Under the pieces are notes generated by a model. The model saw nothing but the letters and a program-made list of their open reading frames with translations. It had not been told where the DNA came from and made no database searches. Below are positions 24,563-33,369 of a stretch of 64,000 bases of DNA, one piece after another. The position numbers and the translations under genes were made by a program. Source of the DNA: JAHELQ01 sp964491915. Lineage in GTDB: Bacteria > Acidobacteriota > Aminicenantia > UBA2199. The stretch's first letter is position 1; every line of letters starts with the position of its first letter. The stretch covers positions 89,800 to 153,799 of the forward strand of contig CAZBHS010000006.1 of NCBI GenBank assembly GCA_964491915.1, in the 5' to 3' direction.

Positions 24563-25438
24563 TTAGAAGGCGAAGCCTATTAGGAGTCTGATACTGGACA
24601 TGTCCAGGGCCAGGGGGGCTACGTCTGAGAGCCAACTGGAGGTGGGGGCCTCTTCGAACATATCCCAGGTGTAGAAGGATGAGGTGTTGTACACATCCAC
24701 CCGGAAGGAGTAGAGGCTGCCCTCGATGGAATCGTTGACGGTCTCGCCGGTGGAACTTGTGCCGGAGCGTTGGCGGGAGCCGGTCAAGTCGGTGATCTTG
24801 GAATAGAGGTATTCGAGTTTGACTAAGAGGCGAGCGGTATCGCCGAGGCTGAAGCGGTAGTTGGCGCCGATGACGAAACTGGCTGCCGAACCGCTGACAT
24901 CGTAGAGATCGATAATCTGGCTGGTGTAGTTGTCCTGGGTGAAGTCCCTCTGGAAGGTGTTTTTAAGTTTTAGATCGTTGTAGCCCACCAGAGCGTAAAT
25001 TCCCAGATTCGAGAACCGCTTCTCGATCCCTACGAAGGGCATCATGGAGGTGATTTTATTCTCGATGGAGTAATCGTTTTGTTCGTCAAAGGTGGGGGCC
25101 GTGATGGCGAAGGACTTTTCGGACAATAAGCTGCCGAATGAGACCTCGAGGCCGCCCTTCAAGTACAGGCCGTCGGACACCTGGTACAGAACCGCGGCCG
25201 AGACAGGAATCATCGAGAAATTCTCGCCGAACTCTCCTGTGGCCTGGTATTGGCCGCCCAATTGTTGGGAATACTGATGGATAAATTCATCCACGCCGGA
25301 GGCTTGATAGTGCAGCTCGACCGGCTTGCTCAAGCCGTAGCCGACGGTTAGCTCCAATCCGAATTTTTTGTCGGCTCCAAAAACAGAAAAACTCAGGCCA
25401 AGGATCAATAGAAGTGTCAAACTTGCGATTCGTCTCAT
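24563..25438 (-). CDS. Outer-membrane beta-barrel protein
   Basis: 291 residues with GAGAGGTAACGAG before the ATG. The signal peptide is MRRIASLTLLLILGLSFSVFG. Alternating hydrophobic strands (FGLELTVGYGL, LYLKGGLEVSFG, ANYRFSLGDTARLLVKLEYLY) and a last strand ending in Phe (IRLLIGFAF) are those of a BAM-inserted barrel of the OmpW/OmpA-like size class. No plug or periplasmic domain is present. Its cargo is unknown. It lies downstream of the B12-binding radical SAM gene on the same strand with its own promoter. Confidence 0.82.
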   Translation of the reverse strand: MRRIASLTLLLILGLSFSVFGADKKFGLELTVGYGLSKPVELHYQASGVDEFIHQYSQQLGGQYQATGEFGENFSMIPVSAAVLYQVSDGLYLKGGLEVSFGSLLSEKSFAITAPTFDEQNDYSIENKITSMMPFVGIEKRFSNLGIYALVGYNDLKLKNTFQRDFTQDNYTSQIIDLYDVSGSAASFVIGANYRFSLGDTARLLVKLEYLYSKITDLTGSRQRSGTSSTGETVNDSIEGSLYSFRVDVYNTSSFYTWDMFEEAPTSSWLSDVAPLALDMSSIRLLIGFAF

Positions 25439-25465
25439 CTCGTTACCTCTCTAAATCAAAAGATA

Positions 25466-25494
25466 ACTATACTGGATTTGACCGCAAATTTCAA
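25466..25494 (-). promoter_or_regulatory. Promoter of the outer-membrane protein gene
   Basis: On the minus strand: TTGAAA (25494-25489), 17-nt spacer, TATAGT (25471-25466). Confidence 0.6.
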
Positions 25495-25499
25495 GATCC

Positions 25500-26996
25500 C
25501 TATGATTTGGCTTTGGAGCGATGGATACGTTTTTTGATCCTGTTTTTGAGCAACACTGTGAAGAAGACAAAGTTGATCCATAACTCTTTGACGCTGGTGA
25601 GGGAGCTGATGGTGTCGGCGATCTTCTTCCAGGAGACCACTTTTTTACCGGTGGAGGAGAAGCGCATGATGAGTTCGGCGATCTGCCGCCAGGTGAGGCG
25701 GTGCTTGAACAAGGGCACATAGCCTTGCGCCGCCGGTAATGTGTGAACCCGGCTCATATCGCTCTTCTTCGCCCACGAAAAATCCTTCGGCATGATCCCT
25801 TCGTCTTTGGCGATCTTTTCCACCGGTGTGCCGGGGTAAACGTGTAAGATGGCGGTGGAGATGTCGGCTTGCGGATGGATGTCTTTGACCTTTTCCATGA
25901 TGCCGATGGTTTCCTGCGCCTCGTCCCAGGTCTCGGTGTGATGGGAAAAAATGAAGAAGGGACCGGGAATGAAGTCCAGCTCTTTGGCCCATTGGACAAA
26001 TTGATAGGCTTTATCTATTTCGAAGTTTTTCAGGACTATATCGTTACGCACTCGCTGGGCGCCGGCTTCGACGCCGAAGTATCCCCGTTCGAGACCGGCC
26101 TCGCGCATCTTTTCCAGAAGCGGTTTGTCCACGATATCGATGCGGAACTCGTTGGCGAACTTGATATTGAGCTTGCGCTCGATGATCATGTCCATGATTT
26201 TATGGAGCCGCGGGGCGTTGTAGTTGAGGGTATCGTCGTAGAACCAGATAAACTCGGCGTTATACTTGTCCACCAGGTGTTCGACCTCTTTGATGACCCG
26301 TTCGGGGGAGTGGCCTCTCATCTTGCGGCCCCAATTGATGGGGGTGGCGCAAAAATAGCAATTGAAGGGGCAGCCCCTGGAGGTCATCAGGTTCTGGGCC
26401 CGCCGTTTTTTTCCGTCCCGCGTTTCCACAAAGAAGTTGTACTTGTCCATTGGGATCTTATGGCGGGCCGGGAAGGGTAATTCATCCAGTTCTTCAATCC
26501 GGGCGCGCGGGCCAGTAGAGATGATTCGGCCGTCGGTGTCGCGAAAGTATAGTCCGGCGACATTTTTTAGCGAGCCGCCCTCTTTGATGGTGCGGGCAAC
26601 CTCGACAACGGTTCGTTCCCCTTCACCCAGCACCAGGACATCCACCTCTTTGATATGGGTAATTGTATCCTCTCCCGCCATAGAGATATGGGGACCGCCC
26701 AACACCGTCAAGGTCGAGGGGCTCACCCGCTTGGCGATCTTGGCCAACTTGAAACTATCGAAGCGGTTCTCGGTGGTGGTGGTAACGCCCACAATATCGG
26801 GGCGAAAATCGATGATCCGCTGCTCGACCTCTTGCCAGGTATCTCCCAAAACATCCGAGGGCACCACCATCACATCGAATCCTTCCTGCTCCAGTACCGA
26901 AGCCAAAAACAGAATTCCAAGCGGCGGCATCGAGCTCCCCTCGGACCAGCGTTGAGCCACATAGCCCTGCGGCGGCACGAACAATTGAATTTTCAT
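25500..26996 (-). CDS. B12-binding-domain radical SAM protein
   Basis: 498 residues. The N-terminal 150 residues form a cobalamin-binding-type domain (MPPLGILFLASVLEQEGFDV, PDIVGVTTTTENRFDS, VLGGPHISMAGED, LGEGERTVVE). No DxHxxG motif is present, so a base-off cobalamin mode is not supported. The cluster motif is SRGCPFNCYFC (CxxxCxxC), followed by IWFYDDTLNYN, GYFGVEAGAQRVR and FIFSHHTETWDE. The C-terminal 100 residues are basic and helical. Relatives include hopanoid- and tetrapyrrole-modifying enzymes and methylthiotransferase-like proteins; the substrate is unknown. Confidence 0.9.
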   Translation of the reverse strand: MKIQLFVPPQGYVAQRWSEGSSMPPLGILFLASVLEQEGFDVMVVPSDVLGDTWQEVEQRIIDFRPDIVGVTTTTENRFDSFKLAKIAKRVSPSTLTVLGGPHISMAGEDTITHIKEVDVLVLGEGERTVVEVARTIKEGGSLKNVAGLYFRDTDGRIISTGPRARIEELDELPFPARHKIPMDKYNFFVETRDGKKRRAQNLMTSRGCPFNCYFCATPINWGRKMRGHSPERVIKEVEHLVDKYNAEFIWFYDDTLNYNAPRLHKIMDMIIERKLNIKFANEFRIDIVDKPLLEKMREAGLERGYFGVEAGAQRVRNDIVLKNFEIDKAYQFVQWAKELDFIPGPFFIFSHHTETWDEAQETIGIMEKVKDIHPQADISTAILHVYPGTPVEKIAKDEGIMPKDFSWAKKSDMSRVHTLPAAQGYVPLFKHRLTWRQIAELIMRFSSTGKKVVSWKKIADTISSLTSVKELWINFVFFTVLLKNRIKKRIHRSKAKS

Positions 26997-27047
26997 GTTG
27001 TATTCCCTTTTATATCTATAGGTTCAATCCAGGTATTCTTAAGGTAA

Positions 27048-27076
27048 ATAGTATCACTAAGGGGGGGAAAAATCAA
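27048..27076 (-). promoter_or_regulatory. Promoter of the B12 radical SAM gene, C7 tract in the spacer
   Basis: On the minus strand: TTGATT (27076-27071), 17-nt spacer with seven C (plus-strand G 27061-27067), TACTAT (27053-27048). Both the -10 box and the preceding GTGA match the promoter at 21300-21328. Confidence 0.6.
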
Positions 27077-27131
27077 ATCCGGCATTCGGGATCCTCAAGA
27101 ATCTTTTTAAAAATAATTCACCCAAAATCTT

Positions 27132-27160
27132 TTGAAAAATACAATTTTTTATGATATCTA
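27132..27160 (+). promoter_or_regulatory. Promoter of the C69 dipeptidase gene, leaderless layout
   Basis: TTGAAA (27132-27137), 17-nt spacer, TATCTA (27155-27160); the ATG at 27168 is seven bases later and no ribosome site is present. Confidence 0.5.
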
Positions 27161-27167
27161 TTTAGTT

Positions 27168-28619
27168 ATGAAAAAGGCGCTACTGTTTATAACAATAATT
27201 TTATTCTGTTACTTGAGCATTTTCCCCGGAGACGATTGTTTTACGATTATAGTCGGCAAGGAGGCGTCCCAAACAGGCGCTGTCATGCTGGCCCATAACG
27301 AGGACGACCGTGGTGATTTTTTTGTCAATGTCCATAAGATTCCCAGAGCCACGCATCAGGGGGCGGAATTGATCAAATTGAAAAACGGGGGCTCCGTGCT
27401 CCAGGCTACCCAAACCTTTGGGCTCCTCTGGCTGCAAATTCCAACCGCTGAATTCGCCGATTCTTACTTCAACCAAAAGGGCGTGACGATCGCCAGCAAT
27501 TCCTGCCCCTCTAAAGAAGATGCGGGGGAATTGACAAACGGCGGTATCGGATTCGCGCTACGGCGCATCATTGCGGAGCGGTCTTCCACGGCGCGGGAGG
27601 CGGTGAAGTTGGCGGGCCATTTGGTCGAGACCTATGGCTATTATTCATCAGGCCGCACCTTGTGCATTGCCGATGCCAACGAGGGCTGGGTCATGCACAT
27701 CGTCCGGGGAAAGCATTGGATCGCCAAACGGGTTCCGGATGACGAGGTGGCTGTTATCGCCAATCGCTACACCATTGATCATCTCGGTTTTCCCAATGAC
27801 GCTGATATTATGGCCTCCTCCGATATTGTTAATTATGCTGTGGCAAATGGTTGGTATACTAAGAAAGCCGGGAATAATTTCAATTTCGCCCGCGCTTATT
27901 CCAAACCATCGAGTTTCGATAGCCAGTCGAATATTCTTCGCCAGTGGAGAGGCACCAATTTGCTCTCCAAAAAACGTTACAAAGTCGATGAACCGCTGCC
28001 ATTTTCGTTCCAACCAAAAGACCGGTTGGAACGGGAAGATCTGTACAGGGTGCTGCGGGATCACTACGAGGGGACCGAGTATGATCTCACCAACGGTTAC
28101 AAAAATGGCTCCCCCAATAACACAGACAACCGGACCATTTGCACCCGCTCGACCAAATACGCCTTTGTAGCGGAACTGCGTAAAGAGCTTCCGGTCGAGA
28201 TACAACACATCGTCTGGATCGCGTTTATGAGACCCGACTCCAACGCCTTTTGCCCCTGGTATTTTTCGGTGGAAACGCCTCCGCCCGGCTACACAAGAGG
28301 GGATTCATCCATTGCGTTCAGACGGCACTTCCAACAGCGAAAAGAAGATTACAATCACCGGTACGCGTTTTGGACCTTTGCTAAATTGTCGCAATTGATG
28401 GACCTGGATTACCGTGAACGCATCCGTGATATCCGCAAAGAATGGCGCAATCTAGAAAACTATATCAACAAAAATATCAAGAAAAAAGAGAAAGAATTCA
28501 TATATCTAGCCAAGAGGGACAAAACCATTGCCCGCAAATTAATCACCAATTACATCCACCAATTGGAATTGCGGCGTTGGTTTATGGCATCGGAGTGGGT
28601 GCGGGAGTATAAAAACTAG
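27168..28619 (+). CDS. Family C69 dipeptidase (PepD-like, Ntn fold)
   Basis: 483 residues from ATG 27168. A signal-like hydrophobic segment is followed directly by DDCFTIIVGKEASQTGAV and MLAHNEDDRGDF, the C69 start in which Cys becomes the N-terminal nucleophile after processing. Other family blocks are EFADSYFNQKGVTIASNSC, GIGFALRRIIAERS, ADANEGWVMHIVRGKHW and VAVIANRYTIDH. It is predicted to hydrolyse dipeptides, here probably in the periplasm. The 3' end overlaps the convergent gene 28582-29868 by 38 bp. Confidence 0.9.
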   Translation: MKKALLFITIILFCYLSIFPGDDCFTIIVGKEASQTGAVMLAHNEDDRGDFFVNVHKIPRATHQGAELIKLKNGGSVLQATQTFGLLWLQIPTAEFADSYFNQKGVTIASNSCPSKEDAGELTNGGIGFALRRIIAERSSTAREAVKLAGHLVETYGYYSSGRTLCIADANEGWVMHIVRGKHWIAKRVPDDEVAVIANRYTIDHLGFPNDADIMASSDIVNYAVANGWYTKKAGNNFNFARAYSKPSSFDSQSNILRQWRGTNLLSKKRYKVDEPLPFSFQPKDRLEREDLYRVLRDHYEGTEYDLTNGYKNGSPNNTDNRTICTRSTKYAFVAELRKELPVEIQHIVWIAFMRPDSNAFCPWYFSVETPPPGYTRGDSSIAFRRHFQQRKEDYNHRYAFWTFAKLSQLMDLDYRERIRDIRKEWRNLENYINKNIKKKEKEFIYLAKRDKTIARKLITNYIHQLELRRWFMASEWVREYKN

Positions 28620-29868
28620 TAGTCTTCAGGTAATTCCCAAAATCTATTAATTGCCGGCGCCGTTGTTCTACCCCCTCTTCATCGGTTTGAGGATCGAAAT
28701 GAATGACTTTGTAATGTTGCTCCACATTGCGGACGAGCGATGAAACACGGCGGGACAGAAGATCCTCCTGCGAGGTACCGTTGATATCCGGTTCAGGCCG
28801 GGGCGTGTCGTCAGTTAGTACACAAATAAACCTGGAGGTATCCGGGGTGTAGAGAATCCTGTCGAGGCGGATGGATTTACCCGGATCTTCGCTGGAGATA
28901 CTCAGACCCTCCAATTCAATGTCCCCGGAATCGGCATTGCAAAGCTCGGAAATCCAGAGATTCTCGGCTTCTGTTTGAGCGGGAAAAACGATATATTTTT
29001 GCTTTAGGAAATGAACGCAGGAAACATTCAATTTTTGGTAGACCCCCACATCATCGGGATCCAGATCATCGTTTTCTATCCACTCAAGGCGGAACAGAGT
29101 CCGCTCTTCCGAATAATTTAAATATTCTTTTATCTGCAGCAAAAGCTTGCGGGGCGAGAGATCACGCACCTTTTCAATATTTTCCCTGAAAAAAGCCGCC
29201 TGCCCCGGATCGGTATAAATATTCAACCGCTTCAGCAACAATTCAAAATAAAGAAGTATAGGAAGCGCCTGAAAATCCTTTTCTAATTCGTTGCCAATCA
29301 AGTCGAGAAAAGAAAAATCGAGTAAATCCCGCATCTCTTGATTCGATAAGGCGTTCACCCGTATCGATAAATGTTCGGCCGGAACTTTTTGTAACAACGC
29401 GGCAGTGTATACATTATAGCGAAACCTCTTTGAAAAGCTTTTGGGGAAATCCAGCAGCAGAAGTTCTTTTAGATTATAGACGCTCAATCGCTTTATCTTT
29501 TCCAACACTTCCGACAATTTCCCGCAGTCTCCCCCTTTTTTATCCAGTAGCTGCGTATCGTAAAGAGAGGATTCAATATCGTCGGGCGCAGGACTTTCCG
29601 GTAATGATTCAAGGTTGTCCAAATGCTGAAAAAACGCCGCTAACGCCCCCTCGATACGGGCATTGTACGCAATAAAAAAATCATCCGCTCGTTCGGTATG
29701 CGGCGGCTCACCCGAATTTATATCAGGCAAGTTCTGAGTTGCCGCGATGGCATCGGCGACATTTTTTTTGTCGCCGGACGGCAGAAACAGGTAGGCCATG
29801 AAGATTATCACCACAAGGGCCATAAAAATTAGCAAAGCGTAGTCTCTTTTCTCTTTGTTTCCAAACAT
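28582..29868 (-). CDS. Single-pass membrane protein of unknown function
   Basis: 428 residues from ATG 29868 (AGAAGGA upstream). One membrane helix lies near the start (ALLIFMALVVIIFMAYLFLP), followed by a long soluble part rich in Leu, Asp and Glu. Helices dominate (LSEVLEKIKRLSVYNLKELL), with a beta-like segment near residues 260-380 (RTLFRLEWIENDDLDPDD, IRLDRILYTPDTSRFICVL) and a Pro-rich end. I do not recognise it. It would sit in the inner membrane with its bulk in the periplasm. The promoter at 29891-29919 is divergent from that of the glycosyltransferase gene. Confidence 0.7.
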   Translation of the reverse strand: MFGNKEKRDYALLIFMALVVIIFMAYLFLPSGDKKNVADAIAATQNLPDINSGEPPHTERADDFFIAYNARIEGALAAFFQHLDNLESLPESPAPDDIESSLYDTQLLDKKGGDCGKLSEVLEKIKRLSVYNLKELLLLDFPKSFSKRFRYNVYTAALLQKVPAEHLSIRVNALSNQEMRDLLDFSFLDLIGNELEKDFQALPILLYFELLLKRLNIYTDPGQAAFFRENIEKVRDLSPRKLLLQIKEYLNYSEERTLFRLEWIENDDLDPDDVGVYQKLNVSCVHFLKQKYIVFPAQTEAENLWISELCNADSGDIELEGLSISSEDPGKSIRLDRILYTPDTSRFICVLTDDTPRPEPDINGTSQEDLLSRRVSSLVRNVEQHYKVIHFDPQTDEEGVEQRRRQLIDFGNYLKTTSFYTPAPTPMP

Positions 29869-29890
29869 TCGGTCCTTCTCTAAAAGTTTT

Positions 29891-29919
29891 ATTATAGTAC
29901 ATAACATTATCGAGCACAA
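29891..29919 (-). promoter_or_regulatory. Promoter of the single-pass membrane protein gene
   Basis: On the minus strand: TTGTGC (29919-29914), 17-nt spacer, TATAAT (29896-29891). Confidence 0.6.
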
Positions 29920-29934
29920 ATAAAAACCCCAGAC

Positions 29935-29963
29935 TTGACAACCTTGAAAGTTTTTTGTATTGT
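29935..29963 (+). promoter_or_regulatory. Promoter of the glycosyltransferase gene, leaderless layout
   Basis: TTGACA (29935-29940), 17-nt spacer with six T, TATTGT (29958-29963). The ATG at 29972 is eight bases later. GGAG at 29965-29968 lies only three bases from the ATG, too close for a normal ribosome site. Confidence 0.6.
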
Positions 29964-29971
29964 TGGAGCAA

Positions 29972-30721
29972 ATGAAACTATCTGTAACCATCATTACCTT
30001 TAACGAAGAGGACCGGCTGGAAGGCGCGTTGAAAAGTGTCCGGGACATCGCCGACGAAATCGTCGTGGTTGACTCTTATTCCACCGACCAAACAACCGGG
30101 ATTGCTGAACGCTACCAGGCCCGCGTGCTCCACAACACCTTCGACAATTATGGCGCCCAAAAAAATTTCGCGTTGGATAACGCCCGGTACGAATGGGTTT
30201 TGAATCTCGACGCCGACGAACGGGTATCGCCTGAATTGGCGGAAAGCATCAGCAAACTCAAGCATTCAGACAACATCGAAGCAGACGGATTTCTCATCAA
30301 GAGGAAAACAAATTACCTGGGCCGCTGGATCATGCATTCCGGGTGGTATCCGGATCGGAAATTGAGATTGTTCAAGAAAAACAAAAGCCGTTGGCAGGGA
30401 CGGATACACGAACGGCTCGTGTTGGATGGTAAGCTGGAACACCTCGACGGCGAAATTCTCCACTATACATATCGCGATATGAACGACCACATCCAACGCT
30501 TGAACCGCTATTCCTTCCTGCAAGCTCAGGATATTGCCGCGAAAAACAAGAAGGCGCTTTATGCACGAGCGGTCATCTTGCCCCCCATTACCTTTTTTCG
30601 TTTCTATTTCTGGAAATTGGGACTATTGGACGGTTTTCCAGGTTTGGTCATCGCGCTCGTCTCATCCTGGGGGACCGCTATGAAATACCTCAAAACCATC
30701 GCCATCAAGCGGCTCAAATAA
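29972..30721 (+). CDS. Family 2 glycosyltransferase, LPS-core (WaaE/KdtX) type
   Basis: 249 residues. MKLSVTIITFNEEDRLEGAL, IVVVDSYSTDQTT, NYGAQKNFALDNA and LNLDADERVS (DxD metal site) define the WaaE-like branch that adds a sugar to the inner core of lipopolysaccharide. GWYPDRKLRLFKK and HERLVLDGK are also characteristic. A hydrophobic C-terminal part (ITFFRFYFWKLGLLDGFPGL) may bind the membrane. An in-frame TTG at 29960 is part of the -10 box and not a likely start. It ends four bases before the convergent pdxA. Confidence 0.9.
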   Translation: MKLSVTIITFNEEDRLEGALKSVRDIADEIVVVDSYSTDQTTGIAERYQARVLHNTFDNYGAQKNFALDNARYEWVLNLDADERVSPELAESISKLKHSDNIEADGFLIKRKTNYLGRWIMHSGWYPDRKLRLFKKNKSRWQGRIHERLVLDGKLEHLDGEILHYTYRDMNDHIQRLNRYSFLQAQDIAAKNKKALYARAVILPPITFFRFYFWKLGLLDGFPGLVIALVSSWGTAMKYLKTIAIKRLK

Positions 30722-30724
30722 TAA

Positions 30725-31660
30725 TTAACCAGCCCTTTCAACCAGAGTTTCCGCCAATTTGACGGCTTCCATCATACTGGAAGGATTCGCGATTCCTTTT
30801 CCCGCAATTTCGAAGGCGGTGCCATGATCGGGAGACGTACGAATAAACGGAAGTCCCAACGTCATATTAACTCCGGAGTGGATATTGAGCAATTTAAAGG
30901 GAATCAATCCCTGGTCGTGATACCAGGAGACGACAACAGCATGTTTGTATTTCCGGGCTTCAAGAAAGATGGTATCCGGTGGAAACGGTCCGATAATCTC
31001 ACTTTTTATTGTATCCCGGACTTCATCGATGGCGGGAATAATTTCTTCGAGTTCCTCTGTTCCGATCACGCCTTGTTCCCCGGCATGGGGATTCAACCCG
31101 CTGACAAGTAGAGTGAATTCATCTCCAAACAAACGGTCAAGCTCCCGGTCCAGCAATTGGAGGAATGATACGATTTTTCCCCGCTTGACATTGGCAAAAA
31201 CATCTTTGAGAGGGATGTGGGTGGAAAATAAAGCAACCCGTATATCTGGCGACCAAAAAAACATAATATAACGATCAACTCCGGCCATTTGCGCCAGGTA
31301 ATCAGTGTGTCCCGGAAATGGGACTCCGGCCTGAAACCATTTTTCTTTCGAGATAGGGCCGGTTACCAGCGCGTGAATTTCTTTCTGAAGGGATAATTCC
31401 ACACCCCGTTTCACAAATTCGAACGATGGATCTCCGGTGATCGCTTCTCCAGGAATATGCAATAGGTAAAAATCAGGTCCGCCGATATCTCCTATATGTT
31501 GAATAACGTTCGGTTTACCCCCGCGATAATAATCCCTCGAACCGATTAAAACGACCGGGTACCTGGGACGCAAACGTTCCATACTTTTCGCGATGACTTC
31601 AGGCCCAATCCCTGAAGGGTCCCCCATGGTAATCGCAATAATCTTCTTTGCAGTCCTCAT
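30725..31660 (-). CDS. pdxA: 4-hydroxythreonine-4-phosphate dehydrogenase
   Basis: 311 residues, the usual length. ITMGDPSGIGPEV opens the protein; metal and substrate residues lie in VPFPGHTDYLA, GLNPHAGEQG, VSWYHDQGLIPFK and RTSPDHGTAFEIAG. It oxidises 4-phosphohydroxy-L-threonine in the DXP-dependent pathway to pyridoxal phosphate. The first residues MRTAKKIIAITM follow a weak ribosome site. No other pdx gene is in the window. PdxA2-type relatives act in other catabolic routes and cannot be fully excluded. Confidence 0.9.
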   Translation of the reverse strand: MRTAKKIIAITMGDPSGIGPEVIAKSMERLRPRYPVVLIGSRDYYRGGKPNVIQHIGDIGGPDFYLLHIPGEAITGDPSFEFVKRGVELSLQKEIHALVTGPISKEKWFQAGVPFPGHTDYLAQMAGVDRYIMFFWSPDIRVALFSTHIPLKDVFANVKRGKIVSFLQLLDRELDRLFGDEFTLLVSGLNPHAGEQGVIGTEELEEIIPAIDEVRDTIKSEIIGPFPPDTIFLEARKYKHAVVVSWYHDQGLIPFKLLNIHSGVNMTLGLPFIRTSPDHGTAFEIAGKGIANPSSMMEAVKLAETLVERAG

Positions 31661-31732
31661 TTCCCACTGAAATTAGAAATACCTTTACAATTACATCACA
31701 GACAAATTAAACTGAAAAATAGAAAAGAATAT

Positions 31733-32109
31733 TTACTCGGAAGCTTCTTGATAATCTTCAGCCGCATCGTGGGACTCAATTTCAGAGGAGTCTTCATCAG
31801 CTCTGTATGATTTTTCATCAGGCATTTCGGGATTTTTGTACATATATTTTATAACATGCTTAAATACAATGAAATTGCTTTCGTCTTCACNNNNNNNNNN
31901 ATGCATTTATCATCATACCATTCGATTTTTCCCTTCAAGAGCTCACCGTTAATCAATTCCACAACCATATGGGTTCGATTATTCATCTGCTTAATGTAAT
32001 AATAATTTTCGGCATGGGTCTTGTACGGAGGTGCCGGTTTCTTTTTCAAATCCTTTTTGGCAATCTTTTTAATTTCCTTCAGATTTGGCTTTATTAATCT
32101 TCGGGTCAT
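31733..32109 (-). CDS. hfq: Hfq-like RNA chaperone with N- and C-terminal extensions, interrupted by N
   Basis: The N-terminal 30 residues are basic (MTRRLIKPNLKEIKKIAKKD). The Sm1 part follows: AENYYYIKQMNNRTHMVVEL, INGELLKGKIEWYDDKC. After ten N (31891-31900) the correct frame resumes as EDESNFIVFKHVIKYMYKNP, the Sm2 part with the Hfq KH motif, and ends with an acidic tail and TAA at 31733-31735. A literal reading of ten N shifts the frame and gives a false early stop at 31849. The frame needs a gap of 2 modulo 3 bases; with a C-I-K-x-x-R Sm2 entry it would be 11. This N-terminally extended form is like that of Acidobacteriota. Confidence 0.8.
31891..31900. other. Assembly gap of 10 N inside hfq
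   Basis: Placeholder gap. Frame and family comparison predict 11 (or 8 or 14) real bases. Confidence 0.85.
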
Positions 32110-32198
32110 TTTATCTCCTTTTTACGCAGCAGTACTATTAATATACACCAAGTTTATAAAGAAGTCAACCGTCTGATTTTTTTGGATATAAGGGGCAA

Positions 32199-32711
32199 TC
32201 AACCGACAATAGTCGTGAATTTCTCATCCTCTGTTAACGTTTCGAAGTCAGGTTCATTGTGAATGATAATCTTGTAATGCTTGTCAAGTGCGATGCACTT
32301 CACGAGATTATCGAGCGCGGCGTCCTTTTCTCCCAACTTATACTGAGTGGTGGCCAGCAAATAGTACACATAGGGATCTTTTTTGTCATGCTTCACTAAA
32401 TGCTCAAAAAGTTCCAGGGCCTTCTCCAGGTTGCCGGCGTTTAAATTATAAAGTCCTTCAGTTAAATAGTCTTCATCACTCTCCAGTACAATTTTCACTG
32501 GATTTTGGCGGGAAGCTGTGATATTGAGATATACTTTAGAACGGGCTTGAATCTCTAAGACATTGTAATATTCGGAATCTTTGTATTCCTCGACAATGCG
32601 TCCAAACTTTTCGTAAGCCGTTTTGAAATCCCTCTTGTTAAAGATATCAATGGCTTCGGTAAACGCATCATTTATCTGATGGAATTCCTTTTCTTCCTGT
32701 AGATTAGTCAC
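32199..32711 (-). CDS. TPR-repeat protein
   Basis: 170 residues from GTG 32711, six bases after AGGAGG; a TTG at 32714 is closer to the site and less likely. At least two TPR units are visible: FKTAYEKFGRIVEEYKD and the pair NLEKALELFEHLVKHDKKDP / VYYLLATTQYKLGEKDAAL. No signal peptide, so it is a cytosolic adaptor. It lies between exbD and hfq on the same strand with gaps of 89-152 bp, which suggests a loose cluster. Specific role unknown. Confidence 0.75.
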   Translation of the reverse strand: MTNLQEEKEFHQINDAFTEAIDIFNKRDFKTAYEKFGRIVEEYKDSEYYNVLEIQARSKVYLNITASRQNPVKIVLESDEDYLTEGLYNLNAGNLEKALELFEHLVKHDKKDPYVYYLLATTQYKLGEKDAALDNLVKCIALDKHYKIIIHNEPDFETLTEDEKFTTIVG

Positions 32712-32863
32712 CAACTGCCTCCTAGGTTCACACTAATATTTAAGGTGTATTTTACAACTTTTTTCGGCATATTGCAACCGATCTGGCACAATGCCTTAGA
32801 GATCTACCTACCGCCAAGCTCTTAAAACAATTTTATCACTCCCCGGATCCGGGGAGCATCCAA

Positions 32864-33274
32864 TTAATTTGATGTGTACCGTTCAGGAATTACACCGAGA
32901 ACTTCAATTCCGGCGCCTTTGGCAACATCGATAACTCTCAGTACCTGTTTATATGACTGGGTCTCGTCCGCACGGATAAATATCGTTTTATCGGTACGAG
33001 TCTGAAAAATTGATCTCAGTTCGCTATCCAGCATATCAAAGGTAGTTGGAGCCTGATTTATTTTGAGTGTCCCATCCTGCTCCAGAGTTAAAACGATACC
33101 TTGAGCGCCACCTTGCGTCTCTGTACTATCTCCTGTTTCAGGAAGTTTCACATCAATACCCCGTTGAGCAACGGGCGTAATAACCATAAAGATAATCAAT
33201 AAAACTAACAAAATATCACAAAGCGGAACAACATTAGGTTCCGATTTTTGTCCAGCTCCGACTTCAGCACCCAT
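32864..33274 (-). CDS. exbD: ExbD/TolR-family biopolymer transport protein
   Basis: 136 residues from ATG 33274 with AGGAGG upstream. The single membrane helix (NVVPLCDILLVLLIIFMVIT) has the conserved Asp (D of PLCDI) that carries protons. The periplasmic part follows (GIDVKLPETG, IVLTLEQDGTLKIN, TIFIRADETQSYKQVLRVID). It belongs to the motor that energises TonB- or Tol-type proteins. No ExbB/TolQ partner is next to it, so the partner must be elsewhere. The pseudokinase at 43360-45552 carries TonB-type domains, but a link is speculative. Confidence 0.9.
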   Translation of the reverse strand: MGAEVGAGQKSEPNVVPLCDILLVLLIIFMVITPVAQRGIDVKLPETGDSTETQGGAQGIVLTLEQDGTLKINQAPTTFDMLDSELRSIFQTRTDKTIFIRADETQSYKQVLRVIDVAKGAGIEVLGVIPERYTSN

Positions 33275-33293
33275 AAGTCCTCCTAAGGTGTAT

Positions 33294-33322
33294 AATTTAG
33301 CAGATCTAAATAAAATTGTCAA
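33294..33322 (-). promoter_or_regulatory. Promoter of exbD
   Basis: On the minus strand: TTGACA (33322-33317), 17-nt spacer, TAAATT (33299-33294). Confidence 0.65.
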
Positions 33323-33369
33323 GAAAAAAAAGAAGATATCTATTTTATTTAACTTTGTAGAACCCTTAT

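Noticed and set aside
27018..27036. tRNA-like GGTTCAATCC
   Set aside because: No cloverleaf, anticodon arm or acceptor stem could be formed around it.
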